NCBI GenBank assembly: GCA_030141605.1
Contig: JAQGDQ010000123.1
Span: 372,001-436,000 of the forward strand
Length of the DNA: 64,000 nt
Direction: 5' to 3'
Origin: Tubiluchus corallicola
Taxonomy: Eukaryota > Priapulida > Priapulimorpha > Priapulimorphida > Tubiluchidae
Below the pieces are notes generated by a model that made no database searches, was not told the origin of the DNA, and worked only from the letters and a program-made list of their open reading frames with translations. Positions 13,896-26,839 of the stretch are shown piece by piece. Numbering within the stretch: position 1 is the stretch's first letter; every line of letters starts with the position of its first letter. Both the position numbers and the translations under genes were made by a program.

Positions 13896-14170
13896 CCGCT
13901 AGGAGGCAAAAACCAAAAAATGGGGGTCGGGAACTGACGTGCACTGAGTGTTGAGCAAAGGTACCTTGTAGCATATGAAATGAAAGGTCTCAATGAGGCA
14001 GATCGAATGGCATATGTTGCAACGAGAATAGCTAATCCGCGACCCCGCTAGGGGGCAAAAACGGAAAAATTGGGGTCGGGAACAGAAATGCATTGAGTGT
14101 TTACGAATAGTACCATGTAGCATATCAAGGTCTTGATGAGGCGAATTGAATGGTATAGGTTACAATGTGA
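13896..14170. repeat. 149-base tandem repeat, two diverged copies
   Basis: Units starting CCGCTAGGAGGCAAAAACC (13896) and CCGCTAGGGGGCAAAAACGG (14045) both run on through GGGGTCGGGAAC, GCA(C/T)TGAGTGTT, the TAGCATAT block, AAGGTCT and a GAATGG-ATA end. The stretch 13330-13895 just upstream is unusually G-rich for this window and has similar fragments (GGGGCCAAAATGCAAAATTT, CACGCTGAGTGCTAGGG), so a longer array has probably decayed. Confidence 0.7.
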
Positions 14171-17100
14171 GTCCACATAAAACAACTGAAGCTACTGAAC
14201 TGATACAGCAGACGGTTTTGCTTTATACACGCCATTTGACGGTTGTAGTACACTTAACCTTTGACCTACAGCAACTGTTCGTGCACACATCGAAACTGTA
14301 AAAATGCTTACTGGCACCATTCAGCTTTTATCTGCACCAAAGTTTTTAAAATAACTGCAAAATCATACAACTGTAGCTGATAGGTATATTAGAAGTCACT
14401 GGTCCATTACACTTCGTTCAAAGGGCGTGTAAAAAAGGCAAAAGCAACCATTTTCTATAGATTATTTAACACTGTTTCGTCATTTAATAAATAGCTACAA
14501 GGATACGATGTAAACTGTTAATAAGTTGCTAAAAAGCCACATGTTAAATTTGTCTCCTCTTGTGAGCCAAAGCTTATATGTCATTATATGTTCAGTATCA
14601 ATTGCAGAGTAATAAGATCATATTTACAAATGATTAGAGCAGTTAGCCAATGCAAAGACATCATTTACAGATAATATAAAAATAAGGTGAGCAGAATACA
14701 AAAGAAGGCTGCAAATTAGAAATTATACCCATTATATCAGAAAAAACAACTTTTTCTCACAGTATTAGAAATCTGTAACCATGTGCGAAAGCAAGACCAC
14801 TAAGGCTCCTGGTTTCATACGTTCACTGGCCTCATAAAAATTCTGGAAAATTTGGTTTTCTTAGCACTGACACCAAACACATGATAAACAAACAAAATTT
14901 AAGAACCATGACTAATATCTCAGGTTAATATCTCAGTAGCAATATGAGGTCAAAAATGCTAAAAAATACCAATGTTAAATTACTATAAAAATGCCTAATT
15001 AATGAGTGGTTATTTGGCATGAATGAACAGTTAGTACCGCTGCACACCCTCTTCACCAATGTATCTGCCTGGGAAAGTTTTCTGCTGTATGAATGAAAAC
15101 ACTGATTTTGAGCGGAATAACAAACTATTTAAAATATACGTTTAAAATTAAAAATCAATCGATTTTAGAACAGCTGTTGTGCAAGACAAATAATTTTGAA
15201 ACACACACTCAAATTTTAAAATATGTAAAACATGCACATGTACAAAATATAAGAAAACATTGTAGATGTCCCATGATGTCTAAATCATAAATAAATAAGT
15301 GCAGACTATCCCTCAAGTTCAGCAGACAATGAACATTATCACACAGATCAGCCTTATGCATTAATTATGTGAGCTACAGGACATCTCGAGGGGCAGCATT
15401 TGGAGCACTTCATTTCAGGAAATTTTTGGCCCTGTCATGAAGTCTTCAAACATCTTGAAGCAAAAAACTGAACAAGCCAAACGCATATGACATCGAACCT
15501 TAGACATTAGAAACCTACTAGCTGTACCTAACCCATAAAAATCAAACTATGGGATACTTATGATGAAATCAATTAGGAATAGACACTGTTATAAAAATAT
15601 TTAGCAAAGCTTAGATATATGAAGGGACTATGTTTGGATCAAGCCAAAGTTCAAAGACATGTATTTATAAGTAAGACAACATGAATTGAACAACCATCTT
15701 GCTGCAACATCACTAAATTTTAAATACTAATGCAGATAGATAAATCACATTCATTGTTATGTTTAAGTACCACCATCATAAAAACCATCCATAAATTAGA
15801 TTAGATTAGATTTACTGACTAAAAATTACAAAAATAAAAGATAAAAACTTAACAAAGAGTAAATTAGTCAAACAAGAACAACACTCAAATTGACCGTGTA
15901 ACAATTAAAATAACTTGAAATGATCAGGCACAAAATTAATGACTAGCTCAGTGTCCTGGCGAGTGAAAATACTAACTTCCTAGTTCCTCACTAAAAACAG
16001 TCTTGTTTCTAACGTTTCATACATATCATACTATATTTACATTAGTAAATATAAATAAAAATGAAAATGAAGGAATTAGTAAATAATAATAATCTGATAT
16101 AAAAAAATATACTTATGATTTAGGTCAAATTAAAACATTCCTTAATCAAAATAAAAAAATTGTACAATAAATGTTATTAAGCATTATAAAAATCAAATGC
16201 AGACTTCATTTTCATTGCGTTTACAAAATTAGCAAAAGCGTGATGAAACAGTTTTTGATGTTTGTCAAGGAGCTCAAACCTTACTTGATATCGTATATAC
16301 AATAGTTTTTAATGTATCAGCCAAATGGTGTACGAGTTTTAAATATGAATGTAACTTAATGGTAATTTAATCTTTTTTCTATTCAGCTACAAAAAAAAGT
16401 GCAAGAATACACGAATAGTTCCAGAACTTCTGGGTATTAATTTTGTCGAAACGTAGACAGTTATAGTTGCAGTAGACAAATCTTAGGTAGGCCACACAAA
16501 AGTTTATTCCTGTCTTAGCTTTATGAGGTCAAAAGACATCAGTAGGAGACTTAAAAATATTCTTAAGCTTTGTGAATATTTAAAGCTGGATCATGAAACA
16601 TTTAAAATCCGTTGAAATCAAAGTTTGTTTATTTCCCACCAGTTAGAAGTAAAGTTTTAAATTATTTTCAATGCACATTATTTCACACTTTGTTTTTTAG
16701 TTTTTTGTTTCACATTACTAAATTATCGTATAGTCTGTTTTTTGTAAGCATGAACGTATATTGATAATTATGGAATAAGCGGCAACACTACTCGGTCATT
16801 AATACACTAATTTGACAGAAAATACGGTATTTTTAGCCTCCAATATGATAATAAGCATCATACAAAACAGCAACGTTGACCAGAGTTTGTCGTCGAAAAC
16901 ATGGCTGCGTACACTCCGAAAGAGTGATGTCTTAATAATCATTGCATTTTGTTTTAAATTAAAAAATACGCTTTTATATGACTACATCCGGTAAGTATAT
17001 GAATGTACAAAATTTTTGTAATAAAATTCTGGTCAGGTGTGCAATAAACAAAATATTACCTGGGCGATTAGATAGAAAAAGATGTATTTTTGTTGTCAGT

Positions 17101-20100
17101 CTTAGATCCTTTTAGTTGCTTTTCATTTGTTTCTGAAGAGAAATAGAAGTGTAAGTATTTAAATAACAGTCATCTACTACTAATTACCTTTCTAGATTTG
17201 ATTATTTGCTTTGCCTTTCTGGGTCCGACCCCAGTCAGACTTTGTAACTGTGTAAGATCAGCTGTATTTATATCAAGTTTCCACTTCCTGTTTCCACGTC
17301 TTCCTCTTTCCATATCAAGCAGCCATCGTCAACCTGCAAAAACGCAACACAATAAATTTCATAACAAATACAACTTGGTAAATGCCACTGTTATCAAAAC
17401 AATGATGTAATCTGTTGCCATTCAGTAGAGCGCCACAATGCACTGCCAGAGAAGCTAAACTGAATAACCTGAATAAGAATAGTAAGAGCTTAAACCTAAT
17501 ATTCCTAATAGCGAAGTCATAATCTATCGGTTTTGCTGCAATCTAACCGAAAACAATCAATCAACCTTCTCTTACCCTTTATGGTCCACCTGAGCTAAGT
17601 CAAATGGACGATACAAGTGGTTTTGGTCACCTGGTCAACCAAATGGTCGGCCTTAAAGGGTACTAGGACCACTTTATAAAATGAGGTTTAAATTAACGTT
17701 CTTAAAGTGAAAGTGTTCAGAGTGTAAGGTACATTTTCATTAAAATTTATAGCTTCATTATGTTGTAAGTGCTCAGCTATCCCAACTTCCAAATTTCTTA
17801 CCGTAAAACAGAGTGCATTTTGCCGCCTTAACTTTGGACTGCGCGCCACCGATTGTGAAAGCGGCATAGAATGTGGATTCGATTTACAAAGATTATGGCA
17901 GTTATGAACAAGCGAAAATTTTATCTTTATACCTGCACTGTACATGTTCTACGGCAAGTGTTAAAATGTCGTGAGCAATAGATATGGCACTAGAGTTTTG
18001 ACACCATCATACCTCAATAACAATGTTTGGTAGTATGTGCTACTCATGCAATTGAACATTTATTCTAAGAAACAAAACATCTATTGAGTAGAATGAAATC
18101 TAATTTTTGCACAATTTAAACTTATTCGTTTGAACAAACAAAGTAGGCAACTGTAATAAATTTCCAAAGGTATCATGGTGCATAGCATATAATAGCTATT
18201 CGAATCTGTTTTTAACTGCTGTAAAAGGCCACACCTCACAATTACGATTTGAGGCCGAAAATCAACCCAGTAAATCACAGTACCTTTTGATACGAACAGA
18301 ACAATCTGGCAAAGTGGCCATTAGTGACCACATACTATTGCTGAAGGGTATATACTGGTTAAAGACATCAATCAATTTCAGACCTATTATTGCTTGCAAT
18401 TAGGGTAAGGTTGGACAACATAAGCACCAATTAGTCGCAATTTTGTATAGCAAAAAACTTCCAAACTGGTATAAAAGTGATGTAATAATAATAATTATTG
18501 CAATAATAATAATAATAACATTGGACCAGAAACTGAATGTAGCACTTTGTACATCTTGAACCACATGACATGCATTCCAGGGATCTCCAGGATCATGACA
18601 TACAGACAAAATGGGATCGTAGTGAGATAGAAAACGGGAACGCACATTAGAAAAAAATGTGAGTGTTTTCCCAAGTGTCTAAAAATATAAGAAGCATTGT
18701 CTGAAAAGCATTTCTTCTGCTAGGTTTAGTATTAAATCAGGCATCTAAAAACTGTAGAACACAAAACCCACTGAGGAACTTACAGTACTTGCAAACTGTA
18801 TAGGACTGACAGTAGTCAGTGATGTATTTGAATCTCTGTATATTGGACATCTCATTATTTATTAAGCAGGAACACCTATTATAGTATGTTTGTAAATACA
18901 ACAGCCGCCGTTTATTTTGCAACGCGTTTGCTAAGCTCACTACGGATATTTAATGTCAGTGACATCATCAGGCCAGATGACAATTAAGATGGCGAAAATC
19001 AGGCTGCATAGTCGAAGAACTTAACTGTTCTTCTTGTTAAAACAACAGATAAGTGAATTTAAATTATGCAATATGAATTAATTTAAACCTGACATTACAA
19101 ATTGACATGAACTTGTCTTCAAATGATATGTTTAGTTACATTAATAATAATTGGCAACAACCAAACAAGAAACAAAATACTGAAGGCTCCTTTTCCTGTC
19201 ATCCATCAAAAATACGTTGCCGTGACATGGTACAACAGTATTGCCATTTTTGGCTGTCGTCCAGTTTTAGTTAAACCGTGCTCCACCAATCATAAATTAA
19301 TATTGTTGTGGTACCCATTAAACGTGATTTTCAATATTTTATTAAATACAAGGCCAAGCAATGTCTCCAGCATGACAACAAAAACCAATTTTATTGGAGT
19401 GGAAGCCCGAATAACTGAAATTAAAAGAGAAAAAATTTCTATTAAAAAACTCTTTTAAAAAGCATCATTTTTCTATTTTAAGAAGAAATTTTCCTTTAGA
19501 TTGTTCTTTGAGCGACGTTTTTTTAGAAAATCGGTGCAGACTTAGGAAGGTACCAAATGGGATTTGTTACCTACGTAGGGTTCTTGTACGAGGCGGCTGG
19601 TGCATTTACTGCAGGTGGATCTTCTTTCAAGTTCTTTGTAATAGTCAACATATAAGATATGTGCAAGTTTCCAAGACTTTTTTATTACACATAACACAAC
19701 ATATAACAAAATCGCTGTTACAGTATAAACTAATGTAAATGTTCAAAGTAAATTACATTAATACAATAATAAATCAATAAAAGGATTCAATAATACAATA
19801 ATAGGAGATTCAAGCCAGGTTTCACAGGAATCTTGAAAGATGGAACAGAGATAAACGTATCGTGGATCAAGTATTTCATAGGGTATTATGGTTACAGGAT
19901 AGTGAAAAAAGAAGAAAAATTAGGACACAAGGAAAGGAGAAAATATGACTGGCAACAACATAATTATGTTAAATTCCAGCAATATGTATTATCTTTATTT
20001 GCATTTTGTCACATATATGCAGTCACAAACTAAAACAAATAATTAATTAATCAGCAATATTGTAATAAATAAACTGCAACAAAAATAATATAGTTAAAAC

Positions 20101-21240
20101 ACTAACTACACTACAAATTATAGTATGGGGGGAAAATGCTGGACCATTTAAAAGTTTATTTGTATTTGTCTACGATCTTCTTCTTTAATTCTTTCTTAGA
20201 TTTTGCTAGAGTAGATTGATGCATGACCTATCATATCAAAAGTGTGCGCGTGATATGACCATATCAGTAAAACCATACGAGTAAAATTTTCCGAGTTTCG
20301 CATAAATTTAGATAAATTTTTCTTTCAAATGCTTGTTATACACTTCTTGATAAGGGAAATGATGATTGTATTCACTGACAAAGAGGAGAATCAACAAAAT
20401 TCTAAATGGTTTGGAGACTGAATCAGTAAATTTTATGTTAGGTCTCATTCTGAAAAAAAGATGTTAGTACTGGTAGTGATTAATTCTTATAATAATAAAT
20501 CACTTTAATTGAAATTCAATCGACTAGTTTAAGTAAGTTGTTTCAATAATTATAACTGATCGTACTTGAATTATGTAACTTAGATCCTGATTCTCTGTAT
20601 TCTCACAAAAGTCATTTCGAGAATCGCTTAGATACTGGCAAAATATAACGAAATTCTGGCCCTGGAAAACCATGCGAATTTCCTTTGCGGGACACCGTGC
20701 GGAAAATCACTCTACGTATAAACGTTAAATAAACTTAAAAATTAGTTAAATAAGGCCAGTATAGTAGTATAAAACTTAATAGACAACAGACGAGAAAAAA
20801 GCTGGAGTGTTTTCTATGCGGTTTTAAGCTCTATCGCATAAATTGCTTAGCACTAATAATAAAACACTGCAGTTTGTCAATCACACTCATTCGCATTTTT
20901 TAAAGTTAATTGGAGTTTCAGAAACGAAAATATTTATCAAAAATATAAAAGTGACAAACGTCAACAACACATTCCAACCTTTCAAATTTGTGACAGCCAA
21001 CATATCGTTACCTTGTCTCGTTTTCAAACACGACAGAATTTCCTAAGAGTATTTTTTTTAAACTGAAAAACGTCATTGCAATTTTTCTAATAATTATTCT
21101 TCTATTTAAGGCTTTTCTTAGCATTTGCAATAGGAACAAAATTGCTACACAACACAAACGCATTCAAGATAGCTTTTTTTCATATTCGCTCTGCGCACTC
21201 ACATTTGCGCACGTAAGTCGACCAGGCCAATAATATTTAG
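14171..21240. other. Gene-poor stretch
   Basis: No recognised protein. A 111-codon plus frame at 19123-19458 and a minus frame at 18400-18645 (with an ATT microsatellite at about 18482-18520) show no family marks. AACATGGCTGCG at about 16898 has a good start context but only eight codons before a stop, and a plausible next exon was not found. Confidence 0.4.
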
Positions 21241-21345
21241 AGATATTGTTGAGAAAATATCGCAAGTGTTTCAGTGGAAATATAAAGTTTATTATTTGCG
21301 ATTAACGGTTTACGGCAGTTCGAGTAGGACGGCAATGTGGAAATC

Positions 21346-21489
21346 ATGCCATTAAATAAGCCACTGCTTAGTGGACTTCAACAAATTCCAGCATATGCAA
21401 GTGAGGAGAGAATCAGATCCCTGTTTGCAAGGGAGATGCATTTGAGAGTCCGAGCCGCTAAGATGAGAGATATGCGGGCTAAGCGTTGA
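21346..21489 (+). CDS. Possible small protein gene, 47 aa
   Basis: The ATG is preceded by an in-frame TAG 21 bases upstream, so this is the full frame unless introns intervene. The peptide begins MPLNKPLLSGLQQIPAY and ends basic (RVRAAKMRDMRAKR); the second half could form an amphipathic, strongly basic helix. Codon choice looks more even than in the AT-rich flanks. A CpG-containing stretch (TTTGCGCACGTAAGTCGACC) lies about 130 bases upstream, and an AATAAA at 21820-21825 lies downstream. An acceptor-like TTTCAG ends 71 bases before the ATG. I do not recognise the protein. Its size, charge and lack of a signal peptide would suit a small ribosomal or mitochondrial protein, but this is a guess. 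Confidence 0.4.
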   Translation: MPLNKPLLSGLQQIPAYASEERIRSLFAREMHLRVRAAKMRDMRAKR

Positions 21490-21819
21490 ACTGTGCAGAC
21501 AGAGAGAGTTGAGCTGTTTTTAGCACAGTTTTGGTTAAGAACACTTTGCAGTTTGTGCTACATACATGCATAGATTTCAGCTAAGTGACGTGCGCTGTAA
21601 ATAGAGTGTCTATGCAACTTAAACACTAAATATTCAACATTTCAAGATGGTAATAAACAACTCAAGTTAGTTTATAGCTCGTATGCTGTTCTTGTATGCA
21701 CTACTCTAAGGTTAGATCATGAGGTTAGAACACTGAGAAGCTATACGTATTGACTAGGTGTAGTCAATCTATTTTTAACATGTATGTCTCCCTGTGATAG
21801 CATATTTGCATTCTTCTTC

Positions 21820-21825
21820 AATAAA
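21820..21825 (+). terminator. Candidate poly(A) signal for the 47-aa frame
   Basis: AATAAA followed by TTTCTCCCTGTATT, 331 bases after the stop of the 47-codon frame. It is the only support for a transcript end here. Confidence 0.35.
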
Positions 21826-22504
21826 GTTTCTCCCTGTATTTAAGCCAGCTGTTTGGTGGCACACAGTGAGATTGTCTACCCTATACATCCAATATCACCA
21901 GCTGTAAACAATTGCAATCAGCAATGAGAAATAAAGGTCATTTCATCTTTTAACAGGAATTTCTCCTTAAAAATAGAGCAGAGTTGAGGCCAACGTGCGT
22001 TAGAATACTGTGTCTGGATAGTTGAAATTTTTTGCATTAACGGATTTTGCACAAGTGATAGTGCTACAGTGCAAACTATGCATTTACTGAAAGCTTTTTA
22101 CAGTGTTTTCATCAAAAATGGATTTTAAATTTGTCTAAGGTAAGCAAACACATTTCATATAATTTTGCAAGAAAATCTATTGTGTGCAGAATAGAAGCCA
22201 ACAAACATGATCAAATATAACATAATCGCTGCTTGGTGAGAGCATTTTTTTCATGAAGCATGCAAAATGCAACACCCACTTATGGTCCTGAAGAAGCTAA
22301 AGTAGAGAATTTACGACAAAAATATTTCACAATAATTATTAAGATATGCACAAATGAAGCACAAGCAGCAAAGGTTAAACGAAGAATTGAATATTACAAT
22401 ATTTTTATGGAAAATCTGAATTGCAAAACAGTTACAATAGTTTAAAAGAAAGTTGTAGAGAATCCAAAACACAAGGATTTAAGTCCCAAACAAATGCCTC
22501 TGCC

Positions 22505-22790
22505 CAGATTAGGCTCAGAAAACGTTTCGGCTAGCTGCTGCTGCCATCATCAGTGGTGGATTTACAAACATTCAATAGGCAGAGCTTATTATGTACTAAT
22601 TAAACTGTTAACAGGAGACAAATAGATGATGAATAATAGACCAGTAAAGAAATTGATACAGCAGCTTAAAGACTAATCATGTAATTAATTACTAATAGAC
22701 ACACTAACAAACAGCTAAGTGTTTGAAAATGGAGTTAAAGGAATTGAACTGCTTTTAAATGTTAAGAAAAGGCTTATTAGGCTACTACCT
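22505..22790. repeat. Dispersed repeat, copy 1
   Basis: Partner of 58570-58805 in the same orientation, with the shared blocks in the same order but many substitutions and small gaps. It lies immediately upstream of the TTCGAA-rich cluster. Confidence 0.6.
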
Positions 22791-22808
22791 GCCTATCGAG
22801 TGTAGGAT

Positions 22809-23962
22809 AGGAGTGAGCATCGAACGTTTGAATTTGACTCGAACGAGTTTTTTTAGGTCGAATTTGATTCAAACCTTCAATCATCAATTTGAATAATTCG
22901 TGACTTCAGCTACATATGTTCTTTATCATTTAAATGTTTGAGAAAGCATGCAATTAGCACAATTTAGCTGCGTTTTCTGTGCGAAATTTTTAACAATCTA
23001 ATAGAGCGGTTTTACTGCAGAACAAAATACAGTTCTATGCACGATCTTTGTAAGACCACTTTTTACTAGTTCAAAAATCTTTTAAAGTGTATTTGAATTT
23101 AATTTGGATTTGAAATACTGAAATTTGGTTCAACTAGAATTCGAAAGTCACAAATTCGATTCGACACAAATTTGCTTTCTAGTTGAGAATGCTCTAATGT
23201 TGGGGAGAGCATCAAATGTTCAAATTCGATTCGAACGAGTTTTTTTTAATTTGAATTCGATTCAAACCTAAAATTATAGATTTGAATAATTGAGCACTTC
23301 AGCCATACACATTCTTTATCATTAAAACACTTGAAACATCATACAATTAGCACAATTTAGTAGTGATTCCTGTGCACATTTTTAATTAATTTTACATTTT
23401 TTAATTAATTATTAGCGGTTTTATTGCAGAACAAAATTGAGTAATTTGCATGATCTTTGTAAGATCGCTGTTTACTGGTGGCTCGAAAATCTTTCAAACA
23501 CAATTCGAATTTGAAATGCTAAAGTTTCGGTTCGATTCGAAAGTCACAAATTCGATTCGAATTCGCTTTCTGGTAGGGGGTGAGCATCGAACATTCGAAT
23601 CGAATTCGAACGCTCGAATTCGATTCGAACGAGTTTTTTAGTTCGAACTCGATTCGAATCCAAAACTATAGATTTTAATAATTCAGCACTTCAATCACAT
23701 TTCTTCCTGATCCTTAAAACGATTGAAACGTCATGCAATTAGCATAATTTAGCTGTGATTTCTGTGCACAACTTTAAACAAATTACTAGTCGTTTTATTG
23801 CAGAACAAAATCTAGTGATATGCATGCATAATTTTTGTAAGACTAATTTTTACTGGTGGTTCCGGAAACTTGTTCGAAAATCGTTCAATCTCAATTCGAA
23901 TTCGAAAGTCACAAATTCGGTTCGATTCGAATTCGCTTTCTGGTAGAGAATGCTCATCCCTA
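22809..23962. mobile_element. Three tandem copies of a TTCGAA-rich inverted-repeat element
   Basis: Copies run at about 22809-23200, 23202-23577 and 23576-23962. Each starts GTGAGCATCGAACxTTxGAA and ends AAAGTCACAAATTCGATTCG followed by GCTTTCTGGTAG. The array begins TAGGAGTGAGCAT and, inverted, its outer end is TAGGGATGAGCAT. The interior is AT-rich and shared (AGCACAATTTAGCTG, GGTTTTATTGCAGAACAAAA, GATCTTTGTAAGA). It is non-coding. Copy 3 holds the most regular TTCGAA ends, so it may be youngest. Confidence 0.75.
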
Positions 23963-24512
23963 CTTTCTGATAGAGATTGCTCACCTGTTGAGTGTTGACA
24001 TGATCTTTAGTGTGGCGTGTGCACAATTCATTGTGTGTACAGATGCTTGACTAATAACAAAAACGATGCTGCAATTACATTCGCAATTATAAGTATATTG
24101 GCAACGCTACTGTTGTGCGCCCTGGTGGTGAATCTGGTGATTTAGGCATGAACGTAAACGTAACGTTTTTGAATTTTTGTTAACAGTTTATAAAAGTTAA
24201 ATTACCGTTACCGTCGAAGGATAGAGGTTAAGCATAAGCAGCTTATGGACCTCTCCACTCTTCCTTGTTTACTTTATTAAAATAAAAATTAACAAAATTT
24301 GTGGCCACACTGCGATCATGAAGTATAGCACAAGATTTCCTGAGTGTTGCCATTGTGGCAATCTGGGATCTTTATATTTTTCTGGATTGCATTTCTAGTG
24401 TCTATCAAGACGAATCTTAAACTGGGCAGGATTGGAGGCTTGAACTACAGCGTCAAGCAACATGTTCCACTCATTAATTACTCCCTTTGCAAATGTGAAC
24501 CTCCTGTTATGA

Positions 24513-25415
24513 GTCGAGTGGAGCCAAGTAGACCAATTGGTCTACTAGGGCTGCCCAAGTAGGACACTAGAGACAGGTCGCGAATTGAGTCGTTAACTGT
24601 ACTGACACCGTCCGTTGTGCTTGTTTATGTAATAATAATAATTAAAAACGTTAGTACACGTTGAATAATTTGTTATACATCTAATAAAATAAAAGAATTT
24701 TATTCTGAGCTGGTAGAACGGACAATATTAAATTTGGTTTCGATATTAATGTTGTTGAAGTGAAAAAAACCACTTTTTTGCGAATTCAACATTTGTTTAA
24801 GGTATATCATTTTTGATTTTGTCGCACTTCACAAACAGGTGATCCGTTTCACTACCTCTTGGGCAAATAATTGTTTTCTTATAAGTAAACGTTCTAGCGA
24901 TCTATGTGTCCTGCATGGGCTAGCGAGCCATGTAGGACAGTGCCCTACATGTTACAATATTACTGATAATATTAAAACTAATTATCCTTGCTTTTCTTAA
25001 ATGTTAAAAATTACTTTTTTGTGTTGTGAAGGCTTAGCAGCATCTGTCTCATTTTTAAATTTGCAATTATTTCTGTAATAACTGTGTGCAGAATTTCTCT
25101 CTTCAAAGCATTAGATACTAGGTTTAATGTTATGATATATTAATGGAGTTAATCATAATGATGAAATTATTGTAAGAAATGCATTTGTAAATTGCCAAGG
25201 AATATCCGTTTCTAAAAGAAATTTTGTTTTATGCTTTATTATGTCATAACAATACTTATAAACAATGGTAATATAAACTGGAAACAAGATTTGCCAGAGC
25301 AAGTTTCTCGACAAAAATCGCTAGTGTCCTACTTGGGCTGCCCATGTAGGACACTACTTTTAGCGCATCGGTTTTACCGGAAGTGGTCTACTTGGCTCAG
25401 TGGTCCACTCGGCTC
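24513..25415. mobile_element. Foldback element with long imperfect inverted arms
   Basis: The left arm 24513-24570 (GAGCCAAGTAGACCA, then GGGCTGCCCAAGTAGGACAC) is matched in inverse by the right arm 25321-25415. A third related piece, TGTCCTGCATGGGC...GCCATGTAGGACA, sits in the middle at about 24907-24945. Repeated CTACTTGGGC units make every arm locally palindromic. No open frame of transposase size is seen. Confidence 0.65.
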
Positions 25416-25419
25416 CCTA

Positions 25420-26810
25420 CACCTCCTACTCCACCTTTGGGGAACTGTTCTCTGGATTTTGTAGGACTTGATGCCAAAAGTTTGAAAGTGCTTTTACTAG
25501 TCATGAATCAAATATGGTAGGCTATCTGGTGAGTGCTATAAATTCCCCCAGTGACGCTCAGAACAGTTCCCATTGACTGAAATGGATACGCTTCAATGAT
25601 TAGTAAGAGCATTTAGAGAAATTATGGAATTAAGAGAAAACGTGTTACAACTAAATGTAATGAGTGCGAAGGATGACACTCCTATGCGGAACTAGGAACG
25701 ACCATATAATGATAGAAGAAAATAATCTGCTCTTGCACATTTAATAGGTTGTGCTGATATTGGAAAAGGTGAAGAGGAGCCAGTGAACCGCCGCCGCCCA
25801 TAAATTGGCGCGTTTCCTGCATATTTATGGATTTTTGAAACTGCTTTCTAGCAACTAAAAATAAAATTGAGAATTTTGTTCTATGAAATATACTAATTCC
25901 TTGTTTAAAATATAGTTAATCCTTTGAAACATAATCTTTGTTTACATCCACTTACTAAAAACTGTTAGAGGGAAAGTCAACTGACTTCATTGATAGCTGT
26001 TGTTATGGTATATGGGCTACTTGATGACCTACCTAATGATTGAAAGAGATAATAATCAACTCTAAGTACAAAGGTGGGAGATCTAAAGGAGAATTAACAG
26101 ATTTTTAACCTCTGTTATTAGGAAATTATTTGAAAAAAATCTTTATGAAAAGTAACGTTGAAATATTAGAGAGTAACATTTGCAATTTACCGGGGGGGGG
26201 GGGGGGACATAGAAACAGAGGTACATAAGAAACGGTTTCACATTCACAGTATTAGATTATAACAGTGGGATATTAAATCTAACATTGGACTAGAGTATAA
26301 TGGAGATGAAAACTGAATTGTATAATTTATTATGAGATGTAGGAAAATGTTTTTATCGGTTATCATTAAGGGATTGTGGTAATTAAGTGTTGACTCGTGT
26401 GATTCCTTTTTAATGTACAAATTAAATAGTGAAGCCAAGACCATTATTAATAAGCTTATTGGAAGCAACACTCCCAAGTGTAATTAAGTTGTAAGAAAAC
26501 TTTTAAGAAGTTTTTGGTAGAACATTTTAAGAAGACCTTTTAATTAATGTCTTTTAATTCTGTAAGATTAAATAATTATATTCTTCTGGTTGCTTTCTGC
26601 TAGTAATTCTGACAAAATGTCTAGTGAAGTAATCACTCTTCAATTGATTTAGCCAAAATGTTTGAAGATTCTAAAATAAATTTGTGTGCATTCTTTCAGA
26701 TGTAATAAGACATGACACTCATGGATACTTATGTATAAAGTCCTGAGATTTATTGACTTATCCAGACAAAGGATTCTAGTTTCGGGAATAAAGCTTTAGT
26801 GGTAGCTCAT
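25420..26810. other. Intergenic upstream of PRPF3
   Basis: AT-rich, with a short GC patch (GAACCGCCGCCGCCCATAAA, about 25788) and the poly-G tract. No gene or clear promoter element identified; the PRPF3 promoter or outron is presumably here. Confidence 0.35.
26192..26206 (+). repeat. 15-base poly-G tract
   Basis: A run of 15 G stands in otherwise AT-rich DNA, about 630 bases before the PRPF3 start. It is a slippage-prone homopolymer, and its length may be uncertain in the assembly. Confidence 0.9.
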
Positions 26811-26831
26811 TTTATTTTTCCTCAAATACAG
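26811..26831 (+). promoter_or_regulatory. Acceptor-like tract just before the PRPF3 start
   Basis: A T-rich tract ending in ACAG lies directly before CTGTCATC and the PRPF3 ATG, leaving only 8 bases between AG and ATG. It looks like a 3' splice site, so the mRNA 5' end is probably made by splicing, either from a distant 5' UTR exon or from a spliced leader. I see no obvious matching donor close upstream. Confidence 0.55.
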
Positions 26832-26839
26832 CTGTCATC

